Shown here piece after piece: positions 10,390 to 21,588 of a stretch of 56,891 nt of DNA. Position 1 is the first letter of the stretch. Every line of letters starts with the position of its first letter. This DNA is from Marinospirillum celere. GTDB lineage: Bacteria; Pseudomonadota; Gammaproteobacteria; Pseudomonadales; Halomonadaceae. The notes beneath the pieces were generated by a model. That model was not told the origin of the DNA. It ran no database searches and saw only the letters and a list, made by a program, of their open reading frames with translations. Made by a program: the position numbers and the translations under genes. The stretch spans positions 1 to 56,891 of the forward strand of contig NZ_FOLH01000009.1 of the NCBI RefSeq assembly GCF_900112235.1, in the 5' to 3' direction.

Positions 10390-11244
10390 ATGCCGGATTT
10401 TGCCAGAATGAAAACCCTTATCACGCTGTTATTGACTGGCAGTCTCTTTGCATTAGTGCTAACCGGCTGTGCCGGGCGCGTGTCTGATGACGACAAAAGC
10501 GAACAGCAACTCTACCAGGAAGCGCAAGAAGCCCTGGACCGCAATCGCTACACCACAGCCATCACTCGCTTGCAAGCACTGGAAACCCGCTTCCCTTTTG
10601 GCGAATACGGCGAACAAGCACAGCTTGAACTCATTTACGCCTACCACCGCAGCAACCAGCATGAAGCAGCCCGGGCAGCAGCCAATCGTTTTATTCGCCT
10701 TAACCCTGATCATCCCCAGGTCGACTATGCTCTTTACCTACGCGGCCTTGCAGCCTGGGATGGTGGCCGCCATGCGTTGGAAGGCTTGAAGCTCAGTGAT
10801 ATTTCCAAACGCGATCCTGGCGCAACTCGCGAAGCCTATGCCGACTTCCGCCGCTTGATCAGTGATTATCCTGACAGCCAGTATGCCCCAGATGCCGCAC
10901 AACGCCTACGTTATCTGAAAAACCTTTTGGCTGAACAGGAAGTTTATGTGGGTCAGTTCTACTTGAGACGCGGCGCCCCAGTAGCAGCCATCAACCGGGG
11001 TCGTGAAGTGGTCGAAGGCTACAGAGATACTCCCTCGGTACCTGATGCCCTGGCAGTGATGATTGAAGGCTATCTGCACCTCAATGATCAAGAAGAAGCT
11101 GAACGCCTCAAACAACTTCTGATCGAGCTGGACCCCGATCACCCACAACTGGGGCGCGGCCAGCAATTCGTACAACTCCACCCAGCTGACCGCCCAGATA
11201 AAACTCTGTTGCAAATTTTAAGCTTTGATTTATTGAGGTTTTAA
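10390..11244 (+). CDS. bamD: Outer-membrane assembly lipoprotein BamD
   Basis: BamD is an essential lipoprotein of the BAM complex that inserts beta-barrel proteins into the outer membrane. A hydrophobic signal ends in the lipobox LTGC, with the lipidated Cys at about residue 27. Tetratricopeptide-type helices follow. The ATG at 10390 is preferred because AGGAG lies 13 bases before it; a second ATG at 10408 is also possible. The open frame extends further upstream but that part has no start signal. It is divergent from rluD. Confidence 0.94.
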   Translation: MPDFARMKTLITLLLTGSLFALVLTGCAGRVSDDDKSEQQLYQEAQEALDRNRYTTAITRLQALETRFPFGEYGEQAQLELIYAYHRSNQHEAARAAANRFIRLNPDHPQVDYALYLRGLAAWDGGRHALEGLKLSDISKRDPGATREAYADFRRLISDYPDSQYAPDAAQRLRYLKNLLAEQEVYVGQFYLRRGAPVAAINRGREVVEGYRDTPSVPDALAVMIEGYLHLNDQEEAERLKQLLIELDPDHPQLGRGQQFVQLHPADRPDKTLLQILSFDLLRF

Positions 11245-11247
11245 GCC

Positions 11248-12972
11248 ATGAGCCAACCACAGCAAGCTGAATCAATGGACATCACCAACCTTGAACAGCT
11301 TGCCCGGCGGGCCGATTACTCTTTAAGAAAAACCCTCAAGTGCGACCCGGATGCCACCCATGACGGGGGCGACCACCGGCCTCGCCAAGTCTTTTCCGGG
11401 CATTATGTGCCCGTTAAGCCCACCCCCATCGACCAGCCTCACTACCTGGCTCACAGCCACACCTTCTTTCGTGAGCTGGGTCTTGCCGATGGCCTGGCGC
11501 ACTCACCTGACTTTATCCGCTTTTTCTCCGGTGACCTGAACAACCCACCTGAACCCCTGCTGGATACAGGCTGGGCCTGCGGCTATGCACTGTCCATCTA
11601 TGGCACTGAATACACCCAACAATGCCCCTTTGGCACCGGCAATGGCTATGGTGATGGTCGTGCCCTCTCCGTTCTGGAAGTCGTTCTTCAGAGTCAGCGT
11701 TGGGAGATGCAACTCAAAGGTGCCGGGCAAACCCCCTACTGTCGTGGTGCCGATGGTCGCGCCGTCCTGCGCTCCAGCGTGCGCGAATTCCTCGCTCAGG
11801 AATCTATGCACGCTCTGGGTGTGCCGACTTCTCGCTCGCTTTGCCTCTATGCCTCTGCCACCGAAAAGGTTAAGCGACCCTGGTACTCAGCAAACTCTCG
11901 CTCCCTGGACCCTGATCAGCTCATCTTGGAGCCTGTCGCCATCACCACCCGGGTTGCCCCCTCTTTTATTCGCGTGGGTCAGCTGGAGCTTTTTGCCCGC
12001 CGTGCCCGAAGCAAGGCACACCCTCAGGCGATGGAAGAGCTGGAGCAACTGGTTATGCATTTGATTGAACGCGAATACGCTGGAGAAATCGACCCCAGCC
12101 TCAGTCGCGAACAACAACTGCTGGAACTCGCTCGCCTATTCAGAGAGCGACTCACCACGCTGATCGCCAACTGGGTTCGGGTGGGTTACTGCCAAGGGAA
12201 TTTCAACAGCGACAACTGTGCCGCGGGCGGCTTTACCCTCGACTATGGGCCTTTTGGGTTTTGTGAAGTTTTCGACCCCTATTACCAGCCCTGGACGGGC
12301 GGTGGTCGGCACTTTTGCTTCTTCAACCAACCCGCCGCTGCAGAACGTAATTTTAGAAGCTTCTGCAGCGCCTTAAGCCCCCTGCTGGCAGAACACCCGG
12401 ATTCGCTGCATGAACTGGATAGCATTCAAACCCACTTCACCCCTGTGATGCAGCAAAAAATGGAGCAGATGTGGGCCGCCAAACTCGGACTCAACCGCTT
12501 TGACTATAAGCTTTATGATGAGCTAATCAAACTGATGACGGACACACCTGTTGATTACACCTGTTTCTTCCGTGAACTGTCCAAACTGCCGGATGACATC
12601 CACGCACTGGAAGCCAGCTTTTACCCAAGCAACCAGCCCCAAAAACAACTTGAAGAAAGAAGCCAGCGCTGGACTGCCTGGCTAGACCAGTGGAGAGAGC
12701 AGGTCATCAACGACAACCCTGAGCGCTCATTAGAAGAAATTTCTGAGCAGCTGCTGGCCACCAACCCCAAATACATCCCAAGAGAAAGGTTTCTAGCTAC
12801 AGCCTACCAACAGGCAGCAGAAGGCAGCACCGACTTACTGCACGAGCTGCAAGAAGTGATCACCCAACCCTATGCCGAACAATCGGCGGCCATTGCAGAA
12901 AAATACGACCGGCTCAAACCGCTTGAGCACTTCGGTGTCGGTGGGCTATCGCATTACAGCTGCTCGTCTTAG
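11248..12972 (+). CDS. selO: Protein adenylyltransferase SelO (YdiU family)
   Basis: SelO is a pseudokinase-fold enzyme that transfers AMP to protein hydroxyl groups. The family motifs are present: VFSGHYVPV near the N-terminus, [10 protein letters not shown] with the nucleotide-binding lysine, RSSVREFL, and NFNSDN with DYGPFGF in the metal site. The protein ends in SCSS. The Cys third from the end sits where eukaryotic SelO carries selenocysteine. At 574 aa it is longer than E. coli YdiU (about 480 aa), with extra sequence in the C-terminal half. It starts three bases after bamD, so it is probably cotranscribed. Confidence 0.92.
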   Translation: MSQPQQAESMDITNLEQLARRADYSLRKTLKCDPDATHDGGDHRPRQVFSGHYVPVKPTPIDQPHYLAHSHTFFRELGLADGLAHSPDFIRFFSGDLNNPPEPLLDTGWACGYALSIYGTEYTQQCPFGTGNGYGDGRALSVLEVVLQSQRWEMQLKGAGQTPYCRGADGRAVLRSSVREFLAQESMHALGVPTSRSLCLYASATEKVKRPWYSANSRSLDPDQLILEPVAITTRVAPSFIRVGQLELFARRARSKAHPQAMEELEQLVMHLIEREYAGEIDPSLSREQQLLELARLFRERLTTLIANWVRVGYCQGNFNSDNCAAGGFTLDYGPFGFCEVFDPYYQPWTGGGRHFCFFNQPAAAERNFRSFCSALSPLLAEHPDSLHELDSIQTHFTPVMQQKMEQMWAAKLGLNRFDYKLYDELIKLMTDTPVDYTCFFRELSKLPDDIHALEASFYPSNQPQKQLEERSQRWTAWLDQWREQVINDNPERSLEEISEQLLATNPKYIPRERFLATAYQQAAEGSTDLLHELQEVITQPYAEQSAAIAEKYDRLKPLEHFGVGGLSHYSCSS

Positions 12973-12999
12973 ACGAGAAGCTCTGACTTTCATTGAGGT

Positions 13000-14622
13000 T
13001 TAAAAAACCGGCCACCTGTTAACCAGCGGGTAGCGCCGGTCTTTGCCAAACCCTCGGTAGGTGACTCGGACTCCCGGTGCGGCCTGGTAGCGTTTGTATT
13101 CATTGCGATCCACCAGGCCGATGACCCGGCGCACGTCTTCTTCGCTGAAGCCTTCGGCCAGCAAATCAGCCGCTGATTGATCCAGTTCGATATAGCCTTC
13201 CAACAGACGATCCAGAACGGGATAGGCTGGCAGGGAGTCTTCATCCTTTTGATCCGGGGCCAGTTCAGCCGAAGGTGGTCGATCAATCACCCGCTGGGGA
13301 ATCACTTGGCCTTGCTGGTTGCGCCACTCAGCCAGTTGGAAGACCAGCGTCTTGTAGACATCCTTGATGGCGTTATAGCCACCGACCATATCGCCATAGA
13401 GGGTGCAGTAGCCCACGGCCACTTCACTTTTATTGCCGGTGCTGAGTACCATCAAGCCCAGCTTGTTGGACAGGGCCATCAGCAGGGTGCCACGGCAGCG
13501 TGCCTGAAGGTTTTCTTCGGTGGTGTCTCTTTGCGTACCGGCAAAGGCTTTTTCCAGGCCGGTCATAAAGCTATCCACCATAGGGGCGATGGGATAGACC
13601 TGATAATCAATGCCCAGCAGACGAGCTTCTGCTTCGGCATCTTCCAGGCTCATGCTGGAGGTATAGTGATAGGGCAGCATCACGCCAGTCACGCGCTCCT
13701 TGCCCAGGGCATCAACGGCAATGGCAGCAGAGAGGGCAGAATCTATACCGCCGGACATACCCAGCACCACGCCTTTAAAACCACTCTTGTTGACGTAATC
13801 CTGAAGGCCCAGCACCAGAGCACCATAGAGGTAGGCCAAAGGCTCCGGCCAGATCGCTTTGTTGCCAGGCAAAAGTATTACACCTGAAGCCTGCTTTTCC
13901 AGCACCGTGATCAGACCGGCTTCTTCCAGAGCCGGAGCTGAAGCCTGAAGCTCTCCCTGAGCGTTGACCGCAAAGGAAGCACCATCAAACAGCAATTCAT
14001 CCTGGCCGCCCACCAGATTGCAATAAATCAGAGGGACTTGCAGGGGCTCTACCCTTTGCCGCGCCAGCTGAACCCGTTCATGTTGCTTACCCTGGTGCCA
14101 GGGCGAAGCATTCAAGACCAGCAGAGCTTCGGCACCGGCATCTACGGCAGCCTTGGCCGGGCCAGGGTGCCAAAGGTCTTCACAGATCAACAACCCCAGG
14201 TGCATATCTTTTAGTTTGATCACACAGGGCTGTTCGCCAGGGGCAAAATAGCGTTTTTCGTCAAACACCTGATCATTGGGCAGGCAGGCTTTAAAGTATT
14301 CGCCCATCCACTGGCCCTGGTGCAGAATACCTGCGGCATTATAGAGCTGACCTTCGTAGCGAACCGGATAACCTACCACCAGGGTTATGTCGGTGACCTG
14401 GCTGGCCAGATAGTCCAGTTGCTCTTGAACTCTTTCCTGCAAAGCAGGCCGAAAGAGAAGGTCTTCCGGCGGATAGCCGGTCAGCGCCATTTCCGGGGTT
14501 AGCAGCAGATCTGCTTGCTGCTCCCTGGCTTCTTGAACGGCGGCCAGGATCTTCTGGGCATTGCCTGCAAAATCGCCAACAATTGGGTTGATTTGTGCTG
14601 AGTAAATACGAAGAGTCGACAA
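13000..14622 (-). CDS. nadE: Glutamine-dependent NAD+ synthetase
   Basis: This two-domain enzyme makes NAD from deamido-NAD, ATP and glutamine. The N-terminal nitrilase-type glutaminase domain (about residues 1-260) has a Glu in LTPEMALTGYPPEDL and the nucleophilic Cys in LLICEDLWH. The C-terminal synthetase domain has the PP-loop GMSGGIDSALSAA near residue 290. Its 540 aa match the glutamine-dependent NadE type, so ammonia comes from glutamine. It is convergent with selO and only 27 bases separate the two. Confidence 0.95.
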   Translation of the reverse strand: MSTLRIYSAQINPIVGDFAGNAQKILAAVQEAREQQADLLLTPEMALTGYPPEDLLFRPALQERVQEQLDYLASQVTDITLVVGYPVRYEGQLYNAAGILHQGQWMGEYFKACLPNDQVFDEKRYFAPGEQPCVIKLKDMHLGLLICEDLWHPGPAKAAVDAGAEALLVLNASPWHQGKQHERVQLARQRVEPLQVPLIYCNLVGGQDELLFDGASFAVNAQGELQASAPALEEAGLITVLEKQASGVILLPGNKAIWPEPLAYLYGALVLGLQDYVNKSGFKGVVLGMSGGIDSALSAAIAVDALGKERVTGVMLPYHYTSSMSLEDAEAEARLLGIDYQVYPIAPMVDSFMTGLEKAFAGTQRDTTEENLQARCRGTLLMALSNKLGLMVLSTGNKSEVAVGYCTLYGDMVGGYNAIKDVYKTLVFQLAEWRNQQGQVIPQRVIDRPPSAELAPDQKDEDSLPAYPVLDRLLEGYIELDQSAADLLAEGFSEEDVRRVIGLVDRNEYKRYQAAPGVRVTYRGFGKDRRYPLVNRWPVF

Positions 14623-14735
14623 GCTGAAGCTCCAATAATATAAAAACCGGGGGCACGAAAACTGTTAGAATGGCGGCTATTTTGATAAAAGGGTAGTCAA
14701 ATAGCAAAGACTTCCCAAGCTGACGGAGAGATTCA

Positions 14736-15002
14736 ATGAGCCTGTTAATTATTCGACTGCTGGTTTTCGTTCTGGTGTTTTGGGCCGGCTGGCGTCTCTG
14801 GCAGTATTGGCAAGGCTTTCAAAATCAGCGTGTTGAAGATCAAAATGGCAAGGAAGGCCATGAGAGCATGGTGCGCTGCGCCCATTGCGGCCTTCACCTG
14901 CCTTCCAGTGAAGCACTGAAATCCGGTGATCATTATTTTTGTTGTAAAGAGCACCGTGAAGAATTCAACTCCCCAGATTCACAAGACGACGATAAAAACT
15001 AA
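14736..15002 (+). CDS. PP0621-type small membrane protein with Cys motif
   Basis: This is an 88-aa protein with one N-terminal transmembrane helix (about residues 3-24). A cytoplasmic tail carries CAHC near residue 47 and a CC pair near residue 70, probably a small zinc site of the type annotated as PP0621 family. A function is not known to me. Its stop codon overlaps the end of the convergent thiO by four bases. Confidence 0.75.
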   Translation: MSLLIIRLLVFVLVFWAGWRLWQYWQGFQNQRVEDQNGKEGHESMVRCAHCGLHLPSSEALKSGDHYFCCKEHREEFNSPDSQDDDKN

Positions 15003-16099
15003 GGGGCTGCCAGGCGTTTTTTCGGCTGATAAGGCTCAGGGTCTATGACAGGTGAACGGCCCAACAACTGGTCAGCCAGCAGGCGTGTCGCTGCTGGTGC
15101 CAGAACCAAGCCGTTACGAAAATGGCCAGCACTGACAAACAGGTTGCGGTAGCCCGGCACTTCACCCATATAAGGGATACCATCCTTACTACCAGGTCTT
15201 AAACCCGCCCAATGATGTTCCACTTCACAGTTCTTCAAAGCAGGCAGCAGCTGACAAGCTGTTTGCTTGAGGGAATAGAGGGCATCCTCGGTGGTGTGCT
15301 TATCAAAACCCACGTACTCAAGGGTAGAGCCAGCCAGAATTCGGCCATCCTTACGGGGAATCAAATAGCGGCCATCCATAAGTACAACCCGGTTCAACAA
15401 ACCGGGCTCAGCTTTGAAGACAATCATTTGCCCGCGTACGGGTTTAATTGAAGTATCCAGACCCAAGTCCTGCATCAAGGGACCACTCCAGGCACCCGCA
15501 CAGATAATAGTGCGCCGTGCGGCGAAAACCATTTGCTTACCCTTAACGCCAAGAACCTCACCTTCCTCATGAAAAATTCCGGTGACTTCGGTGTCTTCTA
15601 GCAAGCGAATGTTTTTGCGTTGCTGCACTGAAGCTCTCAGCGCCTGACCTAAACGTGGATTACGAACACTGGCAACCTTGGGCATCCAAAGAGCCTGATC
15701 AAAACCCGGTGCCACATCCGGTTCTTTTTCGTAAAGGAAAGCCGAGTCCACCTTTTCCACATTACGACCTTCTCGTTCCGCCCAAGCCAAGGCTGCTTCT
15801 TGATCCGCAACACGAAGCATCAACAGGCCATGCGGTGAAAACTCTGGATCTATTCCGGTTTCTTCTAATAATTCCTCAGCCAAGCTTGGATAAAAATCCT
15901 GGGCATAGTTAGCCAAAGCGGTGACTTCTGGCGGGTAACGCCAGGGGTAAAGCGGAGAAACGATGCCGCCGCCAGCCCAACTGGATTCTTGGGCACACTG
16001 GTTACGTTCCACCAGGGTTACGTCTGCACCCGCATCCGACAGTTCACGGGCGAGCATCATGCCAATCACACCACCACCCAGTACCAGAAAGTCACTCAT
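14999..16099 (-). CDS. thiO: Glycine oxidase ThiO
   Basis: This FAD enzyme oxidises glycine to the imine used in thiazole synthesis for thiamine. The N-terminal dinucleotide-binding loop LGGGVIGMMLA is intact, with the Glu that binds the ribose at the end of the second strand (LVERN). The D-amino-acid-oxidase fold extends over the full 366 aa. A glycine-rich GHFRNG near the C-terminus is typical of ThiO. The rest of the thiazole pathway is not here, but thiC lies about 700 bases upstream. A small secreted protein gene precedes it by 17 bases. Confidence 0.88.
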   Translation of the reverse strand: MSDFLVLGGGVIGMMLARELSDAGADVTLVERNQCAQESSWAGGGIVSPLYPWRYPPEVTALANYAQDFYPSLAEELLEETGIDPEFSPHGLLMLRVADQEAALAWAEREGRNVEKVDSAFLYEKEPDVAPGFDQALWMPKVASVRNPRLGQALRASVQQRKNIRLLEDTEVTGIFHEEGEVLGVKGKQMVFAARRTIICAGAWSGPLMQDLGLDTSIKPVRGQMIVFKAEPGLLNRVVLMDGRYLIPRKDGRILAGSTLEYVGFDKHTTEDALYSLKQTACQLLPALKNCEVEHHWAGLRPGSKDGIPYMGEVPGYRNLFVSAGHFRNGLVLAPAATRLLADQLLGRSPVIDPEPYQPKKRLAAP

Positions 16100-16116
16100 G
16101 CAATTTCAAACCTCGA

Positions 16117-16290
16117 TTAACTGTCGCACAAGCCCAGGTCCAAGTCCGGTTCCTCATAGGGAACAAAAACGGGCTTTTCCTGAGCTTCTTTAGCTGGCTC
16201 ACTTTCTTCAGACTCATCAGCCAGAAGTGGTAAACTAAGTGCAAGATAAATTCCGGCTGCCAGCAGGGCTGCTAACTTTAGTGTCTTCAT
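16117..16290 (-). CDS. Small secreted protein, 57 aa, unrecognised
   Basis: This short open frame has AAGGAG eight bases before its ATG. The protein begins MKTLKLAALLAAG, then has a hydrophobic run to LLADE that looks like a signal peptide cleaved near residue 24. The remaining 33 residues are acidic, rich in Glu and Pro, and end with LGLCDS. No domain is recognised. It is 17 bases upstream of thiO and probably cotranscribed with it. The ribosome site and signal-like start make it more than a chance frame. Confidence 0.65.
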   Translation of the reverse strand: MKTLKLAALLAAGIYLALSLPLLADESEESEPAKEAQEKPVFVPYEEPDLDLGLCDS

Positions 16291-16382
16291 TAAATGACTC
16301 CTTCAAACAGGATGATTTATTAAGACATACTAATAAGCAGAAATGGCAGCGTCTATTCAAACCTTTAATATTTTGGAAGCCT

Positions 16383-16724
16383 ATGAATACTCAGCAACTG
16401 ATCCTTGCACTCAATGAAGGCCCCGTCGAGTTTCAGCAAGTGATGGCCGTTATTGACCAGGACTATGATTTTACGCCAACACGCTTTACCAATGGCAGCC
16501 AGGTCAACGAAGCCAATACCAATAACGGCTCCTGCAAAATTTTTGCTTTTGGGTTACATAATCAACTTAGCGAGCAGGCAACGCTGAATGCCTTTGGTGA
16601 TTTTTACACTCAGGATGTATTACAAAACCCTGAAGGCACAGACCACCAAAACATCCGCAACTTCATCAAAACTGGCTGGGCCAGTGTTCAGTTTGACGGC
16701 CAGGCTCTGGCAGCTAAGGCCTAA
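16383..16724 (+). CDS. HopJ type III effector family protein
   Basis: This is a 113-aa protein of the HopJ family. The family is named after a Pseudomonas syringae effector but is common in free-living bacteria that have no type III secretion. The typical VIDQDYDFTPTRFTNG and CKIFAFG segments are seen. GGAAG lies just before the chosen ATG; the open frame upstream has no ribosome site. The cellular role is unknown. It is convergent with thiC. Confidence 0.85.
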   Translation: MNTQQLILALNEGPVEFQQVMAVIDQDYDFTPTRFTNGSQVNEANTNNGSCKIFAFGLHNQLSEQATLNAFGDFYTQDVLQNPEGTDHQNIRNFIKTGWASVQFDGQALAAKA

Positions 16725-16740
16725 AAAAGATCAGTAGTAA

Positions 16741-16759
16741 GGGGAGGCTGAGCCTCCCC
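16741..16759. terminator. Stem-loop between hopJ and thiC
   Basis: GGGGAGGC and GCCTCCCC form a perfect 8-bp stem around TGA in the short gap between two convergent genes. There is no immediate T run on either side, so it may be a weak terminator or an RNA-stabilising hairpin. Confidence 0.45.
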
Positions 16760-16766
16760 ACTGAAT

Positions 16767-18689
<1,923 letters not shown>

Positions 18690-18754
18690 TCAAGTAGTGC
18701 GGGAACCGGCAGGGCGGGAAAAACGAGCTGTGCTGAGTCTAGGTGCAGTGCAGG

Positions 18755-18842
18755 TATCTCGATTCCTACGCCGGTGCTAACCGGTTCAGGTTCAACGGGT
18801 ATTATCTCAGCCTGGGCTTGTCAGCCTGGGCACCCCGTCAAG
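18755..18842 (-). promoter_or_regulatory. TPP riboswitch (THI element) of thiC
   Basis: On the minus strand the leader holds the conserved THI-box blocks in order: GGGGTGC, GGCTGAGA, ACCCGTTGAACCTGA, and then CCGGTTAGCACCGGCG leading into GGAATCGAGA. These form the pyrimidine and pyrophosphate sensor helices of the TPP aptamer. About 85 bases separate it from the thiC start. I see no clear terminator hairpin there, so control may act on translation. Confidence 0.95.
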
Positions 18843-18906
18843 ATGTCGCAGTCAGTGTAGCAACAGCACGCAATTGACGAAAGACAAAGTTTTTTAATTT
18901 TAGAGT

Positions 18907-18933
18907 TAAAGTTATTGTCCCAACCGCCGAAAA
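18907..18933 (+). promoter_or_regulatory. Sigma-28 (FliA) promoter of the 174-aa gene
   Basis: TAAAGTTA (18907-18914), an 11-base spacer and GCCGAAAA (18926-18933) match the FliA consensus TAAAGTTT-N11-GCCGATAA at 14 of 16 positions with exact spacing. Transcription would start about 40 bases before the ATG at 18980. Confidence 0.7.
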
Positions 18934-18979
18934 CACATTCAAGGTTATCTCTACTGCCTACAGGGGTCAGCAAACAGCC

Positions 18980-19504
18980 ATGCGTATTGAAAATGCGTTT
19001 AATCATTCACTCGAAGCTCAGGAAAGCCTGAACACCTCGCTGAACACAGCGCAGGGTGCCCAGTTTTCTTTAATGCTGAGCTTGATGATGGCTCCGGTTT
19101 ATTCCCCTGACTTGCCAGGCATCTACAACACTCTGCCTAGCTATGCGCCTCAACCCATCCACCCGGCCCATATACCCACTAAATATGATCCGCCTGGGTT
19201 AACCAACTACACCAACCGCCCTCCTAACCACCATGATATCGTTTTGGTGGAGGACACCTATAGCCGTAAATTGGCCCGTCAGATTCAAAGCGGTATGGGT
19301 GAAGCCTTGGTTTATGGTAATGCAGGCCATTTCAGCTGGTTGCGTGCCCTGACGGAAGAATACCCCAAGCTTCAATATGTCACGACTATGAAGCCAGCTC
19401 AGGCACCTGAACCCAAGAAGGTTGCTGCGGCCTATGCTGCTCAAGCCAAGCCGGACACCGAGACACTGCTGAAAGAACTCAGCAACTTGCAGACGGCTGC
19501 TTAA
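18980..19504 (+). CDS. Unrecognised 174-aa protein, probably in the flagellar regulon
   Basis: I do not recognise this protein. The first 45 residues are Ser/Asn/Gln-rich with a mildly hydrophobic FSLMLSLMM stretch, and there is no classical signal peptide. Residues 45-85 are rich in Pro, Tyr and His. The second half looks folded, with IVLVEDTYSRKLARQIQ near residue 87 and an Ala/Lys-rich helical C-terminus. The ribosome site is weak (AGGGG, 13 bases away). A near-consensus sigma-28 promoter lies upstream, which suggests a role in motility or chemotaxis. It is convergent with a histidine kinase gene. Confidence 0.7.
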   Translation: MRIENAFNHSLEAQESLNTSLNTAQGAQFSLMLSLMMAPVYSPDLPGIYNTLPSYAPQPIHPAHIPTKYDPPGLTNYTNRPPNHHDIVLVEDTYSRKLARQIQSGMGEALVYGNAGHFSWLRALTEEYPKLQYVTTMKPAQAPEPKKVAAAYAAQAKPDTETLLKELSNLQTAA

Positions 19505-21588
19505 ACCACACCCAAACCTGAAAGCAACTGGCGCATAATGGCTTCATCTTCATCGTTGATCTGGGCTTCCTGCAAGAGATAAACACTAAAGCAGCTTCCC
19601 TTGCCCAGCTCTGAATCAACTTCGATATCCCCACCATAGCGGCGTATCAGGCTGCGGCTGATTGACAGACCCAAACCATTGCCGCCTTCACGCGTGGTAA
19701 AGAAGGGTTCAAAGATTTGCGCTTTAATTTCCGGCGCCATTCCCTTGCCTTCATCCCGAATTCGGATTTCCACCCCTGGTTTAGCTTCAGAACTCTGCCA
19801 AGGATGAGTGGACAGATAAATTTTTCCAGGCTCCCCTTCCAGTGCATTGCCAGCATTAATCAACAAGTTAACCAATACCTGCTGAATTTGCTGGCGATTC
19901 CCCTGAACGCTCACCACTTCTTGATAGGTCTGAATCACTTCCACATCCTGTTTATCCAGGGCATGGCGAACCAAAGCCAGGGTATCGCGCGTCACTGCAT
20001 TAATATCCAGGGTATCCAGTTGATCCAGGTGCTGGCCGGGGCGGGTGTATTGCAAGAGGTTGTTGATAATTGCGCGAATCCGATAAACCTGTTCAACGAC
20101 CGTATCGATTTCCTGCTGCACGGGTAAAGCAGCCTCCCCCAGTTCAGCTTGCAGCAAATCCATGTGCCCCAAAATAACTGCTGCCGGATTATTGATTTCA
20201 TGGGCAATACCCGCCGTCAGTTCACCCAGAACGGCCAACTTTTCCTTGGTAAACAATTGCTCCCGAGTCGCCTTCAAGAGTTCAATGTGCTTCTCCAAAT
20301 CCTGGGTTTTTTGCTGAAGGCTGAGGGTTCTCTGCTCAACTTTACGCTCCAGCTGCTCGGCCGCCGCTTTAATCGTTTGCTGGCGAGAATCCAGCTCATC
20401 CAGCATGGCATCAAACTGGTGGGCCAAGTCTCTCATCTCATCCTTGGATTCTATCTCACCAATGCGTGCATCTTTTTGACCCAGGCGAACAGCCATCACC
20501 GAATCATGAATACGTTTGACGGGTGCAAAAAGCCGATTACTGCCCTGCCAGACAAAAAAAGCAGATACCGCCAACACACTGAGTAGGGCAACACCCAGCT
20601 CAGCCAGTGTTTTTAAGTATTGAGTAAAAAAGGGACCTTCGGAAAAACCGGCATAGAGCACTCCAACCAGATCACCACGCAAATCATAGAGCGGTTCGTA
20701 AGCACTGATAAACCAGTCATAAACCACGAAGGCACGATCCAACCAGATCAGCTCTTCACCCAGCACCCGATCGCTGACTTCAGCAGAAATACGGGTACCT
20801 ATGGCTCGTTGAGCGCTGGCTCCTACTTCGCTGATCAAACCCGGCACATTGGTGGTGATGCGCACATCATCCAAAAACAGGGTCACTGTGCCCAGACCTT
20901 CAGCAGGCAAGGCCCCTGGCCCATAGACCAGCTCACGAATGGTATCGACAAACTCCAGATTATGGTTAAGCAGCAGACCACCATCTAACAGAAAGGTAAT
21001 TTCCCCCTCTGCATTAGTAATCGGATGCAGGCTGCGAACCAACATCGCCCTATTTTCAACTGTTTTATCGGTAGGTCTAGCCCTAGGTGTGACTAAAATA
21101 TCCACCCTGGCCTTATCAACCAAGCCTGGATGCCAGAGTTCCATTTCATCTGCTGACATGATTGATAGGCCGGTCAGGCTGTCACCTGCAAGCACACGCC
21201 TGGTCAAACCTGCCAAACTGGGCTGGGTGGCTTCAATCTTTTCCAGCTCATCAACGGGCAACAAGCGCAGAAAATCAAAACCATGATTATCCCTGATTCT
21301 GGCAACCAGCTCTTCCAGGCGCTCTGGGTCCTGATGAAAAATGTCATCATGCACCTGCCAGGCGTTACTGAGCTGCACCAGGCGCTCTAACTGGCGGTCC
21401 TGCATCATGTCCAGGGTGCCCTGGGCCACAGCCAGATCTGCTGCCACCTTCATGTAAAGTTGGCGATCCGTGTAATTGGAGGTCCAGTAAGCGGTTAGCA
21501 GAGCCAAAACACCCAGAGTCAGTAAAATAGGGAAGAGAGTCAGAGCCAGCAGCTTCCCTTTGATGGAGTAGGCCCAGGGAAAGGTCAT
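19501..21588 (-). CDS. Membrane sensor histidine kinase with periplasmic Cache-like domain
   Basis: This 695-aa kinase has a transmembrane helix at about residues 12-32, then a periplasmic sensor region of about 300 residues that looks like a double Cache fold. A second membrane helix, a HAMP domain and a coiled coil follow. The DHp H-box is GIAHEINNPAAVILGH. The ATPase domain has an N box (NLLINAGNAL), G1 (DEGKGM) and G2 (NGLGLSIS). Its start overlaps the end of the response-regulator gene by four bases, so the two form one system. Ligand unknown; the divergent tungstate importer suggests an oxyanion or a related redox signal. Confidence 0.9.
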   Translation of the reverse strand: MTFPWAYSIKGKLLALTLFPILLTLGVLALLTAYWTSNYTDRQLYMKVAADLAVAQGTLDMMQDRQLERLVQLSNAWQVHDDIFHQDPERLEELVARIRDNHGFDFLRLLPVDELEKIEATQPSLAGLTRRVLAGDSLTGLSIMSADEMELWHPGLVDKARVDILVTPRARPTDKTVENRAMLVRSLHPITNAEGEITFLLDGGLLLNHNLEFVDTIRELVYGPGALPAEGLGTVTLFLDDVRITTNVPGLISEVGASAQRAIGTRISAEVSDRVLGEELIWLDRAFVVYDWFISAYEPLYDLRGDLVGVLYAGFSEGPFFTQYLKTLAELGVALLSVLAVSAFFVWQGSNRLFAPVKRIHDSVMAVRLGQKDARIGEIESKDEMRDLAHQFDAMLDELDSRQQTIKAAAEQLERKVEQRTLSLQQKTQDLEKHIELLKATREQLFTKEKLAVLGELTAGIAHEINNPAAVILGHMDLLQAELGEAALPVQQEIDTVVEQVYRIRAIINNLLQYTRPGQHLDQLDTLDINAVTRDTLALVRHALDKQDVEVIQTYQEVVSVQGNRQQIQQVLVNLLINAGNALEGEPGKIYLSTHPWQSSEAKPGVEIRIRDEGKGMAPEIKAQIFEPFFTTREGGNGLGLSISRSLIRRYGGDIEVDSELGKGSCFSVYLLQEAQINDEDEAIMRQLLSGLGVV

